Origin: Streptomyces sp. JHA26
GTDB taxonomy: Bacteria > Actinomycetota > Actinomycetes > Streptomycetales > Streptomycetaceae
NCBI RefSeq assembly: GCF_002005565.1
Contig: NZ_BDJC01000057.1
Location: 1 to 40,164, forward strand
Direction: 5' to 3'
DNA: 40,164 nt
In this document: positions 40,156-40,164 of the stretch, piece after piece
How the letters are laid out: each line of letters starts with the position of its first letter
Position numbering within the stretch: position 1 is the first letter of the stretch
Notes under the pieces: model-generated
What the model was told of the DNA's origin: nothing
Seen by the model: the letters and a program-made list of their open reading frames with translations, nothing else
The model's database searches: none
Made by a program: the position numbers and the translations under genes

Positions 40156-40164
40156 CTAAAAGGA

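Overview
The window is high-GC actinobacterial chromosome and almost certainly Streptomyces. The evidence is extreme third-position GC, many GTG starts, 4-base GTGA/ATGA stop-start overlaps, frequent leaderless starts (a TANNNT box 6-7 nt before the start codon), a DUF5999 micro-protein, and a mycobacteria-like garA-ftsR-DUF151-merR block. I see no IS element, phage gene, tRNA, rRNA or CRISPR array. Product names come from motif recognition only; no search was run.

Left third (1-18 kb). This is a patchwork of short units: the tail of a plus-strand gene, a TPR protein, uracil-DNA glycosylase (ung), an orphan peptide-type ABC binding lipoprotein, a two-gene SDR/FabG operon, a coupled DUF3037 + HipA-like kinase pair, a secreted amidase, a Rieske lipoprotein, and a LysR regulator divergent from an EamA transporter. 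A MocR regulator follows, divergent from a PNPOx-like flavoprotein with a perfect 12-bp palindrome between them. Two more EamA transporters come next; a possible 13-codon leaderless leader peptide and structured leader lie between them. Then come a Clp N-domain protein, a PadR regulator with a Gly/Pro/Phe-rich extension, and a PhzF-like isomerase.

Middle (18-26 kb). A CPBP membrane protein and a GCS2-type glutamate-cysteine ligase homologue are followed by a long, relatively AT-rich intergenic region, an unrecognised protein and the DUF5999 protein. Next is a compact molybdate module: a MerR-type HTH fused to a molybdopterin-binding (Mop) domain, modA-modB-modC with 4-base overlaps, and a tandem-Mop molbindin. 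Two nested inverted repeats sharing a CGCAT core lie before modA, one of them around the probable -10 box.

Right third (26-40 kb). Nearly everything is on the minus strand. Reading with transcription from the right edge: a CDP-alcohol phosphatidyltransferase, a fused nucleotidyltransferase/phosphomannomutase-like protein, DUF881-Sbp-DUF881, a GarA-type FHA protein, FtsR-type MerR, a bifunctional-nuclease-family protein, a second MerR with a MerR-style promoter, dinB, and gcvP behind a tandem glycine riboswitch. Much of this order matches the Mycobacterium tuberculosis Rv1822-Rv1832 region as I recall it, with gcvH missing from its mycobacterial position.

The most interesting points are: the leader peptide/structured leader of the EamA gene at 13034-13975; the apparently inactivated phosphomannomutase half of the 831-residue fusion; the strong internal ribosome site that could give a short GarA; the modABC operator array with its MerR-Mop candidate regulator; and the overlapping palindromes plus spacer dyad at the second merR promoter.
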